Shown: positions 28,088 to 38,223 of the stretch, one piece after another
Layout of the letters: each line of letters begins with the position of its first letter
Numbering within the stretch: position 1 is the first letter of the stretch
NCBI RefSeq assembly: GCF_001571775.1
Contig: NZ_LRVM01000001.1
Span: forward strand, 186,001 to 250,000
DNA length: 64,000 nucleotides
DNA from: Anaerotignum neopropionicum
Lineage (GTDB): Bacteria > Bacillota > Clostridia > Lachnospirales > Anaerotignaceae
Direction of reading: 5' to 3'
Position numbers and translations under genes: made by a program
The notes under the pieces: model-generated
What the model was told of the DNA's origin: nothing
What the model saw: the letters and a program-made list of their open reading frames with translations, nothing else
The model's database searches: none

Positions 28088-28167
28088 GAAAATGGTTGTG
28101 TTTTTTGCGGCAAAAGGCTAAAATAGGAAACATATGAATTCAGTAATAGGAAAAGGAGCGATCTCTT

Positions 28168-29562
28168 GTGGATTTGACAACAGTAAAATCGATCTATCGT
28201 GATACGGCAGCCTATGCAAGCAAAGAGGTAACCATTGGCGGATGGATTCGTACCATGCGTGTTTCCAAAAATTTTGGCTTTATTGAGCTGAATGACGGCT
28301 CTTTCTTTAAAAACCTACAGGTTGTTTTTGAAGCTGACACCTTGTCTAATTATACAGAAATAACAAAGCAGGGCGTTGGCGCAGCTTTGATTGTAAAAGG
28401 GCTTTTAGTGGAAACGCCCGATGCAAAGCAGCCTTTTGAATTAAAGGCATCTGAAATCGAAGTAGAAGGCACCTCTACCCCTGATTTTCCTTTGCAAAAA
28501 AAGCGCCACAGCGTTGAATTTTTACGCCAAATTGCTTATTTGCGCCCCAGAACCAATATGTTTTCCGCAACCTTCCGTATCAGAAGCTTAATTGCCTATG
28601 CAATCCATAGCTTTTTTCAGGAAAGAGGCTTCGTTTATGCCCACACACCAATTATCACAGGCAGTGACTGCGAAGGTGCCGGCGAAATGTTCCGTGTTAC
28701 CACACTGGACTTAAATAATTTACCTATAACAGAGGACGGCAAGGTGGATTTTTCCAAGGATTTCTTTGGCAAAGAAACAAACCTGACTGTAAGCGGTCAG
28801 CTTTCCGCAGAAACCTTCGCTATGGCCTTTCGTAACGTATATACCTTTGGGCCTACTTTCCGTGCAGAAAATTCCAATACCGCCCGTCATGCGGCAGAAT
28901 TTTGGATGATTGAGCCGGAAATGGCATTTGCAGACCTTGAGGACAATATGGAACTGGCGGAGGATATGCTGAAATACATCATTCGTTATGTCTTAGAAAA
29001 CGCCCCAGAAGAAATGGAGTTTTTCAACAGCTTTGTGGATAAAACCTTACTAGAAAGACTGCAAAATATTTTGGACAACGACTTTGGCCGTGTAACCTAT
29101 ACAAAGGCCGTGGAATTGTTGATTGAAAGTGGACAAACCTTTGAATATCCCGTAGAATGGGGCATTGATTTGCAAACGGAGCATGAACGCTATTTAACAG
29201 AGCAGATTTTTAAAAAGCCTGTTTTTGTCACCAACTATCCCAAGGAAATCAAGGCTTTCTATATGCGCATGAATGAAGACAACAAAACCGTTGCCGCTAT
29301 GGATCTTTTGGTGCCCGGTGTTGGCGAAATCATCGGCGGCAGCCAGAGAGAGGAGCGCTTGGAGCTTCTGGAAGAGCGTATGGAAGAATTGGGGCTGAAC
29401 AAAGAGGACTACTGGTGGTATCTTGACCTTAGAAAATACGGCGGCACCAGACACGCAGGCTTCGGTTTGGGCTTTGAACGGGCGGTAATGTATTTGACGG
29501 GCATGGGCAATATCCGTGACGTACTGCCTTACCCAAGAACGGTTAAGAACGCAGAATTCTAA
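28168..29562 (+). CDS. asnS: Asparaginyl-tRNA synthetase
   Basis: This 464-residue class IIb enzyme has an N-terminal OB anticodon-binding domain ([18 protein letters not shown]) and class II motifs 2 and 3 ([22 protein letters not shown], here in part, and [17 protein letters not shown]). It starts at GTG behind AAAGGAG. It appears independent, with a bidirectional terminator following. Confidence 0.95.
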   Translation: MDLTTVKSIYRDTAAYASKEVTIGGWIRTMRVSKNFGFIELNDGSFFKNLQVVFEADTLSNYTEITKQGVGAALIVKGLLVETPDAKQPFELKASEIEVEGTSTPDFPLQKKRHSVEFLRQIAYLRPRTNMFSATFRIRSLIAYAIHSFFQERGFVYAHTPIITGSDCEGAGEMFRVTTLDLNNLPITEDGKVDFSKDFFGKETNLTVSGQLSAETFAMAFRNVYTFGPTFRAENSNTARHAAEFWMIEPEMAFADLEDNMELAEDMLKYIIRYVLENAPEEMEFFNSFVDKTLLERLQNILDNDFGRVTYTKAVELLIESGQTFEYPVEWGIDLQTEHERYLTEQIFKKPVFVTNYPKEIKAFYMRMNEDNKTVAAMDLLVPGVGEIIGGSQREERLELLEERMEELGLNKEDYWWYLDLRKYGGTRHAGFGLGFERAVMYLTGMGNIRDVLPYPRTVKNAEF

Positions 29563-29654
29563 TAAGCCTTGCCTCGGGAAATCAAAAATAATAATTTGTT
29601 TATGAAATGATTTGCCTATGGCAGACTTTGACCTAAAATACAAAAATTTACAGC

Positions 29655-29697
29655 AAAAAGAGCAGGTAACAACGAAGCTTTACCTACTCTTTTTTTG
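29655..29697. terminator. Bidirectional terminator between asnS and the flavodoxin fusion gene
   Basis: AAAAAGAGcAGGTAA and its complement, with T-runs on both sides, between convergent genes. Confidence 0.85.
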
Positions 29698-29701
29698 TTT
29701 C

Positions 29702-31288
29702 CTATCCTCTTGCCCACCGTGCCGGATACCATTTTTGAAACCATGCTGTATAAATACCCATCAGCACAGGCAAAACAGAATTGATTGCGCCTATGTAGGG
29801 GGAAAAGCCGGTACCCATCAAAATATAAGTCCATACCGCTGTGACAAGATACAGTCCGCCCCAAGCGGCAGTCAATATACGGTTAGTTTTAATAAATAAA
29901 CGATTGGCAAAGGCCCTTTCCTTTCCATAATTTTCTGCACTGTAATGGGCGGTAAGGGGGATTTTCGTAAATGCTCCCACGATCCATAGCAGGCCAAATA
30001 TGAAATAGCTGGCGGAAACGATAAGCCTTATATCCCCACCCAGTAAGACCGCCAACGAAAGTCCCGCCACAATGGGCACACTGACTTGCTCAAAAACCAC
30101 AGGTCGGAATACAAGCCATAACAACGTAACAAGCGTAGTCACAACAATGCCTGCGGCGCTGCCGATGATGGGATTTATGGCTATGACTGTCCAAATGACA
30201 ATCCAAGGCACAAGAAAAATCAACATATTGGTCTTGCGCTGAGGGTCTGCAGGGGATGGTTGTGCAGGAATGTATGCTCCAAAAAGCTCATCCCATTTTA
30301 GCATCAGGCTAAAATCCCCACGGACTGTATAAAGGCGTTGAAACAGGGCATCCTGCCCGGAAATTTCATTGCGAGAGATGGAACGCCAAAGGGAATACGG
30401 CGTTTCAATCCTTGTAGTATATGGCCTGAATCCGTCTGTTATAACGTTAGAGCCTTCCTTTGTTAACAAAATTTGATAGGTTTTTTGAATGTCGGTGTAA
30501 TGAAACTCCAATACCCGTTCCATTCCATCCGGTCTATATAAAGCTGCCATCTGCACTGTAAAGCGAAGGCTTTCCTCGGCCGGCACCTTTGCGTCCTCCC
30601 CCTTGGTAATTCCCCAAGAAGCATCAGCCATTTTTTCAAATACATCCCGAGGATATAATGGCTCTTCCAGCGCCCCTTGGGTTTCCACACGTATTCCTCC
30701 GGCGGCGTATTCAGCCCCCCCACGACAGACAATTTCCAAATATGTGTCTATGCGATTTTTCAGTTCTGGCACGCTGAACAGTTCTCCCTGTCCGCAAAGG
30801 ATTGCCGTGTAGTTACCCTTGCCGCAAAAGTGGTCAAACATAGAGATAACCCCGTCATAATTCCCTTTGGAAGACCAAAAGCCGCAAGTAGAAATAACAA
30901 TATGCTTTTGACGGCTTAGGTCATAGCGCGACGGATGCCCTCCGCTCTCTACGCCTTCTGCCATAAAGGGCAGATTTAGGGGAAGCTGGCGGTCAATCAG
31001 GTTTTTTAAGCCCCCAGGGACGCTGAAATAGTATAGGGGAAAAGACCAAACAATCACATCCGCGGCAATTATTTTATCAAGAATTTCAGCCATTCCATCA
31101 TTTATAATGCACTTGCCCGGTGTTTTATTCCAACAAGCAAAGCACCCCAGACAGCCCTTTACGTTGGCATTTGCAACATCAACAATCTCCGCATCAGTCC
31201 ATGCGGCGCCCTTTAAAAATGCACGGGTAAGGTGCATGGTATTGCTATGTTCCCCTTTCGGCGAACCGTTGAAAACCAAGACTTTCAT
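29702..31288 (-). CDS. Flavodoxin-fold NAD(P)H oxidoreductase fused to SCP2-like and membrane domains
   Basis: The 528 residues divide into an FMN-reductase/flavodoxin domain (1-190; FNGSPKGEHSNT, and GCLGCFACWNKTPGKC typical of NAD(P)H-dependent oxidoreductases), a middle SCP2-sterol-transfer-like domain (about 235-325) and a C-terminal region with five to six membrane helices (about 355-520). It overlaps the upstream PadR gene by 4 bases (ATGA), so PadR likely controls it. Substrate unknown; a membrane-bound quinone or xenobiotic reductase is possible. Confidence 0.75.
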   Translation of the reverse strand: MKVLVFNGSPKGEHSNTMHLTRAFLKGAAWTDAEIVDVANANVKGCLGCFACWNKTPGKCIINDGMAEILDKIIAADVIVWSFPLYYFSVPGGLKNLIDRQLPLNLPFMAEGVESGGHPSRYDLSRQKHIVISTCGFWSSKGNYDGVISMFDHFCGKGNYTAILCGQGELFSVPELKNRIDTYLEIVCRGGAEYAAGGIRVETQGALEEPLYPRDVFEKMADASWGITKGEDAKVPAEESLRFTVQMAALYRPDGMERVLEFHYTDIQKTYQILLTKEGSNVITDGFRPYTTRIETPYSLWRSISRNEISGQDALFQRLYTVRGDFSLMLKWDELFGAYIPAQPSPADPQRKTNMLIFLVPWIVIWTVIAINPIIGSAAGIVVTTLVTLLWLVFRPVVFEQVSVPIVAGLSLAVLLGGDIRLIVSASYFIFGLLWIVGAFTKIPLTAHYSAENYGKERAFANRLFIKTNRILTAAWGGLYLVTAVWTYILMGTGFSPYIGAINSVLPVLMGIYTAWFQKWYPARWARG

Positions 31289-31848
31289 TCTCCCAGCTCC
31301 TCTTTTAACAGAACAATCGCTTTGTCCGCCCAGTTCAATCCGGCATCAAAAAAAGCATCCCCATAAAGCGCCGCTATTTGCCAGTATTTTGACTTCTTTT
31401 CATCACCCACAATCGCCCCATATTCAGAGATAGCATCATAAGCACTACCCAATCTATTTTTGCTTTCAAGGCACTTTTGACGGTAGGCATACAGCATTTC
31501 CAACGATTGTTTTGTACTGGTTTCTCCGGCAAAGAATACACGCATTAGAAATGGGCTCCGAACGCTCATTGCATCCATAATATCTGATTCCGGAGAGGAC
31601 AGCCACTTCGTAAGTTCTTCTTTCCCCCCCTCTGTTATGGTATACACTCTCTTGTTTGGTTTTTCACTCTGAATCACCCGTTGGCTGGTCAACCAGCCTT
31701 GGCGTTCCATAGCGTCCAACTCTCGGTAAATCTGACTGGTCTTTGCCTGCCAAAAAAATGAAAGGGAGGCCTTAAATGCCTTATCCAATTCATACCCCGT
31801 CATAGAACCATAATTCAAAAGCCCCAGTAAACCATGCTTAAGCGACAT
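31285..31848 (-). CDS. PadR-family transcriptional regulator
   Basis: The start at 31848 follows TTTGGAGG. The 187-residue protein has the PadR winged helix (LKHGLLGLLNYGSMTGYEL, WLTSQRVIQSEKPNKRVYTI) and the C-terminal dimerisation helices of the Vir_act_alpha_C type. It shares an ATGA overlap with the flavodoxin fusion, making a regulator-target operon that may respond to small aromatic or drug-like ligands, as is common for PadR. Confidence 0.92.
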   Translation of the reverse strand: MSLKHGLLGLLNYGSMTGYELDKAFKASLSFFWQAKTSQIYRELDAMERQGWLTSQRVIQSEKPNKRVYTITEGGKEELTKWLSSPESDIMDAMSVRSPFLMRVFFAGETSTKQSLEMLYAYRQKCLESKNRLGSAYDAISEYGAIVGDEKKSKYWQIAALYGDAFFDAGLNWADKAIVLLKEELGE

Positions 31849-31999
31849 AATCAATACCTCCAAAGTTATATATTCAACAAGTTTAATATACAACATTTTG
31901 ATTATTATGTCAAGCGCACCTTGCTATAGAGAGCATACAGAGTGTCGAAAAAATTTTTCCGTTAACAAGATTAAGAGCATAGTACCAGTGCTACGAGGA

Positions 32000-32190
32000 G
32001 ACAAAACGTAGACAAGGGCAAGACCTCGGGGCGCTGCCCCGAACCTCGCAAGGGATGTATCCCTTGACCCATTTATGTAAGGTTATTTCTTAGCAAAACC
32101 CCATGAAATGGGGTTTCAAATAAAAGTTTTTGGTCTTGCTTTTTTCAAAAAGCAAGTAGGTGTGGGCATAGCCCACGGTTTTAGGCGCTT
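32000..32190 (+). repeat. Dispersed hairpin repeat, copy H
   Basis: The most regular copy: CGGGGCGCTGCCCCG, CAAGGGATGTATCCCTTG, AACCCCATGAAATGGGGTT, CTTGCTTTTTTCAAAAAGCAAG and GTGTGGGCATAGCCCACGG in order. Confidence 0.9.
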
Positions 32191-32204
32191 TTTTTAACTT
32201 TTCC

Positions 32205-33062
32205 TCATGCTTCACGAAAAGTGGTTTTCTGCCTTGCCTTGGTTTTCCAATACAAAAAAAGAACTACCATAAAGGAAAGGGTTTGGGCAAGGGCAATACG
32301 CATTACCTGCATTTGATCTGCCCCCGAAAGGGCTGTAATATGCAATAAATTAATTATGGTATTATTGAAAAAATGATCCGCCATAGGCACCCAAAGATTC
32401 CCGAAAATTTTTGTAAGCATACATAGCTTTAACCCCATAACACCAGACATCACACCCAAGCTGAGCATTGCCATACAAGCAGAAAAAAGCTGCATTTCCC
32501 CATCCAAAAAGCTGCGCAAGGGTGCAGCAATATGCCAAAAACCAAACAAAACTGAAGATAGCACCGCCGCTTTAAAAAAGGAGTATTTCCCCTCTGCAAT
32601 TTTTAAGAATAAGCCACGGAAAACACCCTCCTCCATGATTACATTGATGATATTGCCCATAATGCATAAAAAATAGAAAAGCAATGCTTTATGATTCCCC
32701 AAATTTCCTTGGATCCCATAACTGGTAACAAAAAAATTCAGACTTGGCTCGTTACCGGAAGCATATTGCATAAAAAGCTCAATTCCATAGGCAGGAATAA
32801 ATACAAGCAGCCCAAGCAATAAGCCGTATGCAATATTTTTTCCAACCCTGACAGTTGTAAAACCAATCTCCCTTCCTTTGATACAAAGATACCGCAGTGC
32901 CCAAAAAAGAAGGACAATCCCCATCAGCTTATGTATAAATGCTTCCCCAACTATGGTGCGATCCGTTCGCAATATCATATATTCAAAGCCCCGAAATACA
33001 AAGCAAAGAACATATATGATCATAATTAACGCCATGCCCCAATTTTTATTTTCCTTTTTCAT
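32205..33062 (-). CDS. CPBP-family intramembrane metalloprotease
   Basis: This 285-residue protein has about eight membrane segments. The CPBP (Abi/CAAX-like) motifs are intact: MEEGVFRGLF (EExxxR), FGFWHIAAP and a later DHFFNN. Bacterial members include bacteriocin self-immunity and protein-processing enzymes, but there is no bacteriocin gene beside it. It is monocistronic. Confidence 0.88.
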   Translation of the reverse strand: MKKENKNWGMALIMIIYVLCFVFRGFEYMILRTDRTIVGEAFIHKLMGIVLLFWALRYLCIKGREIGFTTVRVGKNIAYGLLLGLLVFIPAYGIELFMQYASGNEPSLNFFVTSYGIQGNLGNHKALLFYFLCIMGNIINVIMEEGVFRGLFLKIAEGKYSFFKAAVLSSVLFGFWHIAAPLRSFLDGEMQLFSACMAMLSLGVMSGVMGLKLCMLTKIFGNLWVPMADHFFNNTIINLLHITALSGADQMQVMRIALAQTLSFMVVLFLYWKTKARQKTTFREA

Positions 33063-33372
33063 AACGTGCTCCTTTTTTTGTATTCATTGATGATTGCATA
33101 TTCATGATTGTTACCATATTAACACCACTTATTTTCCCTGTAAAGCCGAAGCTTGATAAGCTTGCCCTTTATCATGGTTTTTTATAAAAATTCAAGCTTT
33201 TTCTTCCTAATATATATAAGGGCCAAAGCGAAAAATCTTTTAATAAAAATGGCAACCCTCCCTGCCCGAAATTGATAACCCTTTTTTATTTAAAGAATAA
33301 CAAAGAAAAGCAATTTCTTTGGCAGCGCCTGCAATTTATTTTTATACCATGGGCAAGCAGATTTTTTGCATA
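33063..33372. other. Intergenic, AT-rich, nothing recognised
   Basis: No ORF, RNA gene or strong hairpin stands out between the CPBP gene and the weak ORF before argC. Confidence 0.5.
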
Positions 33373-33624
33373 TTATTTAGTGTTAACTCCTGTTTTTTTG
33401 TATAACCCCCATGCATAATCACCGCAATTTTGTATATTATTCATATTGAACATAATATGCTTTCCTACTCCCTCACAACCAAATTTGTTTGTGCGCTTAT
33501 TATTTATGGTATTTACCATAAAATTTTTACCATATCCCTTAATGTTTTTATTTATTTTTATGCTTTCCTGCCATGCAACCCCACAATATTGTTTGCATTT
33601 CTCCAAAATTGAATAATTATGCAT
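33373..33624 (-). CDS. Doubtful small ORF upstream of argC
   Basis: An 83-codon reading frame begins at 33624 (MHNYSILEKCKQYCGVAW) and is rich in Asn, Lys and Gly, with a loose internal similarity (GYGKNFMVN and GVGKHIMFN). The ribosome binding site is weak (TGGGA) and the composition follows the local AT-richness. It lies head-to-head with argC. I cannot assign a family; it may be spurious. Confidence 0.25.
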   Translation of the reverse strand: MHNYSILEKCKQYCGVAWQESIKINKNIKGYGKNFMVNTINNKRTNKFGCEGVGKHIMFNMNNIQNCGDYAWGLYKKTGVNTK

Positions 33625-33694
33625 TTTCCCATTGACTTTAAGTTTTAAAGGTATATAATAATAAAAAATAAAACGTTTAAAGAGGGGAAAGGCT

Positions 33695-34624
33695 ATGAAG
33701 CATAAAATTTTTATTGACGGCCAGGTAGGTACCACAGGCTTGCAGCTGCGTCAGCGTCTGGAGCACCATCCGAATATTGAGCTAATGCTCATCAGCGAGG
33801 AGCTGAGAAAGGACGAGACAGAGAGAAAAAGGCTGATGAATCGCGCCGACGTTGTGTTTCTTTGCTTGCCCGATGCAGCGGCAAAGGAAGCAGTGACACT
33901 GGTAGAAAACCCAGAGGTGTGCATCATTGACGCCAGTACAGCCCATAGAACCAACCCCCTTTGGACCTACGGCTTTCCGGAGCTTTCCCCAAGGCTCAAA
34001 GAGGAAATTGCAAAATCAAAGCGCATTGCAAATCCCGGCTGTCATGCAACAGGCTTTATTGCCGCAGTTTACCCCTTGGTAAAGCTGGGCATTGTAAGCC
34101 CCGACTATCCTTTTTCCGCCCACAGCATTACAGGCTATAGCGGCGGCGGCAAGGGAATGATTCAAGAATATGAGGCCGCAGACCGCTCCATAGCCTATGA
34201 AAGCCCAAGACAATACGCCTTGAGCCAAGCCCATAAGCATCTACCGGAAATGCAGTATATTACAGGGCTTTCCGCTCCACCTGTATTTTCTCCCATTGTT
34301 TGCGATTTTTACCGCGGCATGGAAACATGCGTCCCTTTGCAAAGCAGGCTTTTTTCCAAAAAAATAACAAAGGCAGAACTTACATTATTAATAGAGGATT
34401 TTTATAAAGAGTCCAGCTTTATCAAAATTGCCCACGAGGAAAGCGGCTTTCTTCCATCCAACCTAATGGCGGACAGTAACGGCTTAATCCTTTATATTGA
34501 AGGAAACGACGAACAAATAACCATTACCAGCGTATTTGATAATTTAGGAAAAGGCGCATCGGGTGCGGCAGTACAAAATATGAATATTGTCCTCGGTTTA
34601 GACGAAACCGAATCGCTGATATAA
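33695..34624 (+). CDS. argC: N-acetyl-gamma-glutamyl-phosphate reductase, short type
   Basis: This 309-residue NADPH enzyme catalyses the third step of ornithine synthesis. The catalytic cysteine is in NPGCHATGF and the nucleotide loop in DGQVGTTGLQL. The length and sequence fit the short type 2 ArgC rather than the longer 345-residue form. It opens the argC-J-B-D-F-carA-carB cluster; AGGGGAAAGG precedes the ATG. Confidence 0.94.
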   Translation: MKHKIFIDGQVGTTGLQLRQRLEHHPNIELMLISEELRKDETERKRLMNRADVVFLCLPDAAAKEAVTLVENPEVCIIDASTAHRTNPLWTYGFPELSPRLKEEIAKSKRIANPGCHATGFIAAVYPLVKLGIVSPDYPFSAHSITGYSGGGKGMIQEYEAADRSIAYESPRQYALSQAHKHLPEMQYITGLSAPPVFSPIVCDFYRGMETCVPLQSRLFSKKITKAELTLLIEDFYKESSFIKIAHEESGFLPSNLMADSNGLILYIEGNDEQITITSVFDNLGKGASGAAVQNMNIVLGLDETESLI

Positions 34625-34641
34625 GCAAAGGAGGAAATTTT

Positions 34642-35856
34642 ATGCAGAAAATAACAGGCGGTGTCACCGCTCCTAAAGGCTTTCTTGCCGGCGGTTTGCA
34701 CTGCGGCGTGCGTGCAAGCCAAAGTAAAAAGGATTTGGCCATGATTTACAGCCAAACCCCTTGTACAGCGGCGGCCGTTTATACACAAAACAAGGTATAT
34801 GGAGCACCCATTACCGTTACCAAAAATAATATTGCCGACGGTATGGCTCAGGCACTCATTTGCAACAGCGGCAATGCCAATACCTGCAACGCCGACGGCG
34901 TAGAAAAGGCAGAGGCAATGTGTCAAATGACAGCAGAGGCCTTAGGACTTGCCCCAGAGGATATTATTATTGCCTCCACAGGCGTCATTGGTGCAGTATT
35001 ACCCTTAGAACCCATTGCAAAGGGCATCAGGGAATTGGCTCCCCAACTTACAGCAGGCGGCGGTGCTTTGGCGGCAGAGGCCATTATGACCACCGACACT
35101 AAGGCAAAGGAAGAGGCCTATACCATTGAAATCGGCGGAAAAACAGTAACCATTGGTGCTATGGCAAAGGGCAGTGGTATGATCCACCCGAATATGGCAA
35201 CCATGCTTGGATTTTTGACAACGGATGCGGCAATTTCCGCTCCCATGCTGAATAAAGCCTTGAAATTAGCGGTAGACGATACCTTTAACATGGTAAGTGT
35301 TGACGGAGATACCTCCACCAACGATATGGTTTCCATTATGGCAAACGGAATGGCGGAAAACCCTTTGATTGAGGAGGAAGGAGCTGACTTTGATGCCTTC
35401 TTGACGGTAATCAAGGAAATCTGTACCTCCATGGCGAAAAAAATTGCAGGAGACGGCGAAGGTGCCACAAAGCTTATGGAATGCACGGTAAACGGCGCAC
35501 CCACCACACCTTTGGCAAAGGCAATCGCCAAATCCATCATTACCTCCAGCCTAACAAAGGCGGCAATGTTCGGCGCAGATGCCAACTGGGGACGCATCCT
35601 TTGTGCCATCGGCTATACAGACGGGGATTTTGCGGTAGATACCATTTCCGTAGATATTTCCTCGCCAAAGGGCAATATTCACGTTTGTGAAAACGGCGCA
35701 GGCGTTGCTTTTGATGAAGAAGTGGCAAAAAACATTCTTTTGGAAGAAGAAATTCATATTCAGGTAGAAATGAACCAAGGCCATGGAACAGCAACGGCAT
35801 GGGGCTGTGACTTAACCTATGATTATGTAAAAATTAACGGAGATTACCGTACCTAA
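34642..35856 (+). CDS. argJ: Bifunctional ornithine acetyltransferase / N-acetylglutamate synthase
   Basis: The 404-residue precursor self-cleaves at A186-T187 in NMATMLGF to give alpha and beta chains, with Thr as nucleophile. It recycles the acetyl group from acetylornithine to glutamate and may also use acetyl-CoA. Other motifs: STGVIGAVLP and DANWGRI. AAAGGAGG lies in front; 17 bases separate it from argC. Confidence 0.95.
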   Translation: MQKITGGVTAPKGFLAGGLHCGVRASQSKKDLAMIYSQTPCTAAAVYTQNKVYGAPITVTKNNIADGMAQALICNSGNANTCNADGVEKAEAMCQMTAEALGLAPEDIIIASTGVIGAVLPLEPIAKGIRELAPQLTAGGGALAAEAIMTTDTKAKEEAYTIEIGGKTVTIGAMAKGSGMIHPNMATMLGFLTTDAAISAPMLNKALKLAVDDTFNMVSVDGDTSTNDMVSIMANGMAENPLIEEEGADFDAFLTVIKEICTSMAKKIAGDGEGATKLMECTVNGAPTTPLAKAIAKSIITSSLTKAAMFGADANWGRILCAIGYTDGDFAVDTISVDISSPKGNIHVCENGAGVAFDEEVAKNILLEEEIHIQVEMNQGHGTATAWGCDLTYDYVKINGDYRT

Positions 35857-35872
35857 TAGGGAGGCAGAAGCA

Positions 35873-36730
35873 ATGATTGCAGATTGCAATAACATAAAGG
35901 CAAAGGTATTAACCGCCGCTCTGCCTTATATTCAAAAATACGCAGGTAAAACCGTTGTGGTAAAATACGGCGGCAACGCCATGGTTCATGCTGACTTAAA
36001 AAAAGCAGTCATGAGCGATATTATACTGCTTTCCCTGGTGGGGATTCATGTGGTGCTGGTGCATGGCGGCGGCCCGGAAATCAGCGGTATGCTGAAAAAA
36101 TTAGACATCCCTTCCCGCTTTGTGGATGGATTGCGTTATACAGACGAGGAAACAGCCCAGGTTGTACAAATGGTGCTTGCGGGAAAAACGAACAAAGACC
36201 TGGTTTCCCTCATTGGACAATTAGGCGGAAATGCCATTGGACTTTGTGGCATTGACGGTGGTATGATTAAGGCAAAGAAGATTGATGGTGACTATGGTTT
36301 TGTGGGCGAAATCACACAAATTAATACAGACCCCATCACGCAGGCTATTCAAAGCGGTTACATCCCAGTCATTGCCACCGTTGGCACAGATTGCAAGGGC
36401 CAAACCTACAATATTAATGCAGATACAGCGGCGGCGGAAATTGCGTCGGCGTTGAAAGCGGAAAGCATTATTACCCTTACAGATATTCGGGGCCTGATGC
36501 GAGATATTTCTGACGAAAATTCCTTAATCCCCGTTGTAAAAATAGACGAAGTGGAAACACTGATGAATGACGGTATCATCAGCGGGGGCATGATACCCAA
36601 GGTGAAAAGCCTAAAAAAGTCAGTACAGTCCGGCGTGGAAAAAGCGGTCATGATTGACGGGAGAATTGAACACTCCATTTTAATCGAAATGTTCTCCGAT
36701 GAGGGCGTCGGCACCATGTTTATAAAATAA
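35873..36730 (+). CDS. argB: Acetylglutamate kinase
   Basis: This 285-residue amino-acid kinase phosphorylates N-acetylglutamate. Motifs KYGGNAM, VLVHGGGPEISGML, INADTAAAEIASAL and GGMIPKVKS cover the substrate and ATP sites. The N-terminal helix (NNIKAKVLTAALPYIQKY) of arginine-sensitive hexameric enzymes is present, suggesting feedback inhibition. It follows argJ by 16 bases, and repeat copy I begins just after its stop. Confidence 0.95.
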   Translation: MIADCNNIKAKVLTAALPYIQKYAGKTVVVKYGGNAMVHADLKKAVMSDIILLSLVGIHVVLVHGGGPEISGMLKKLDIPSRFVDGLRYTDEETAQVVQMVLAGKTNKDLVSLIGQLGGNAIGLCGIDGGMIKAKKIDGDYGFVGEITQINTDPITQAIQSGYIPVIATVGTDCKGQTYNINADTAAAEIASALKAESIITLTDIRGLMRDISDENSLIPVVKIDEVETLMNDGIISGGMIPKVKSLKKSVQSGVEKAVMIDGRIEHSILIEMFSDEGVGTMFIK

Positions 36731-36732
36731 AA

Positions 36733-37008
36733 ACGCAAGGTCAAGACCGTGGGCTTTGCCCACACCTACTTGCTTTTTGAAAAAAGTAAGACCAAAAACT
36801 TTTATTTAAACCGCATTATATGCGGTTTAGAAAAAGAAAAAACGAATAACACATAATCATAAATAAAAATAATTATGCCCCTAGCAAAAACGCAGTTTTT
36901 GCATATAAAAGTTTCGCTCAAGCCTTTTCAAAGGCTTGCAGGGTTCGGGGCAACGCCCCGAGGTCTTGACCTTGACCTTGAACTTGACCTTGAACTTGAA
37001 CTTATATT
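36733..37008 (-). repeat. Dispersed hairpin repeat, copy I, inside the arginine cluster
   Basis: Inverted copy between argB and argD: GTGGGCTTTGCCCAC, CTTGCTTTTTGAAAAAAG-type hairpin, AACCGCATTATATGCGGTTT, CAAGCCTTTTCAAAGGCTTG and CGGGGCAACGCCCCGAGG. It ends in a six-unit hexamer tandem of TTGACC/TTGAAC (about 36965-37003). Confidence 0.88.
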
Positions 37009-37031
37009 ATTTAAAAAGGAAGGTGAATGAA

Positions 37032-38204
37032 ATGAGCTTTGAAGAAATCAAACAACAAGATGAAGCATATATCATGCATACCTACGGCCGCTATCCCGTT
37101 GCACTTGACCACGGAAAAAACGCCACCTGCTATGATGTGGACGGTAAAGAATATATCGATATGACCAGCGGCATCGGCGTAAACGCATTGGGCTTTTGCG
37201 ATAAGGCTTGGATTAGCGCAGTCACCACGCAGCTGAATAAATTACAGCATATCTCAAACCTGTATTATACTGCGCCTTGCGGCGAGGCGGCTAAATTGGT
37301 CTGCGAAAAAAGCGGCATGAAAAAAATGTTCTTTGCCAATAGCGGCGCAGAAGCAAACGAAGGCGTGTTTAAAGCCGCCAAAAAATATAGCTTCTTAAAA
37401 TATGGCAAGGGCAGAAGCACCATTGTTGCTTTGGAAAATTCCTTCCACGGCAGAACTTTGGCAACCCTTTCCGCAACAGGTCAGGATCATTACCATAACT
37501 ATTTCTTCCCATTTGTGGAGGGTATTGTATTCGCAAAAGCAAATAATGTGGAAGATACACTTTCTAAATTGACGAATGACGTTTGTGCTGTTATTATGGA
37601 AATGGTTCAAGGCGAAGGCGGCGTTGTTCCCTTGGATAAAGAATATGTACAGGCTGTTTATCAGTTCTGCAAGGAAAAGGATATTCTTTTTATCGTAGAC
37701 GAAGTGCAAACAGGCATGGGCAGAACTGGCACCTTCTTTAGCTATCAGCAATTTGATATTCAACCCGACTTGGTATCCTGTGCAAAGGGCCTTGGCGGCG
37801 GCTTGCCCATTGGCGGCGTGTTGTTTGGCGAAAAAACCGAAGCATGTTTATCCCCCGGTGACCATGGCACAACCTTTGGCGGCAATCCCGTGGTTTGTGC
37901 CGGCTCCGTTGAAATTTTAAACCGTTTGAACGATGATTTTCTGGCTGAGGTTCAGAAAAAAGGCGAATTTATTAGAAATCAGATTTTAACTATGCCCCAT
38001 GTAACAGGCGTTGCAGGAATGGGCATGATGCTTGGCGTAAGCCTTGATGTAGATGCAAAAGAGGTTATTAATCAATGTTTGGAGAACGGCTTAATGGTTC
38101 TTTCTGCCAAAACAAAGGTAAGATTGTTACCACCTTTAACCATTACCAGAAAAGAATTGGAAAAAGCACTTTCCATACTAGCCAATGTATTAAAAACAAT
38201 GTAA
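37032..38204 (+). CDS. argD: Acetylornithine aminotransferase
   Basis: This 390-residue class III PLP aminotransferase starts at 37032 behind AAGGAAGGTG; longer in-frame readings run into the repeat. It shows NSGAEANEGVFKAAKKY, DEVQTGMGRTG and the PLP-lysine region SCAKGLGGGLPIGGV. It forms acetylornithine, the substrate of ArgJ. The repeat between argB and argD may reduce read-through, so argD could have its own promoter. Confidence 0.95.
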   Translation: MSFEEIKQQDEAYIMHTYGRYPVALDHGKNATCYDVDGKEYIDMTSGIGVNALGFCDKAWISAVTTQLNKLQHISNLYYTAPCGEAAKLVCEKSGMKKMFFANSGAEANEGVFKAAKKYSFLKYGKGRSTIVALENSFHGRTLATLSATGQDHYHNYFFPFVEGIVFAKANNVEDTLSKLTNDVCAVIMEMVQGEGGVVPLDKEYVQAVYQFCKEKDILFIVDEVQTGMGRTGTFFSYQQFDIQPDLVSCAKGLGGGLPIGGVLFGEKTEACLSPGDHGTTFGGNPVVCAGSVEILNRLNDDFLAEVQKKGEFIRNQILTMPHVTGVAGMGMMLGVSLDVDAKEVINQCLENGLMVLSAKTKVRLLPPLTITRKELEKALSILANVLKTM

Positions 38205-38223
38205 AATAGAATTAGGTTATTCC

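Noticed and set aside
33373-33735. The longer 120-codon version of the small ORF before argC
   Set aside because: It overlaps the argC start and ribosome binding site; only the shorter 83-codon form is kept, at low confidence.
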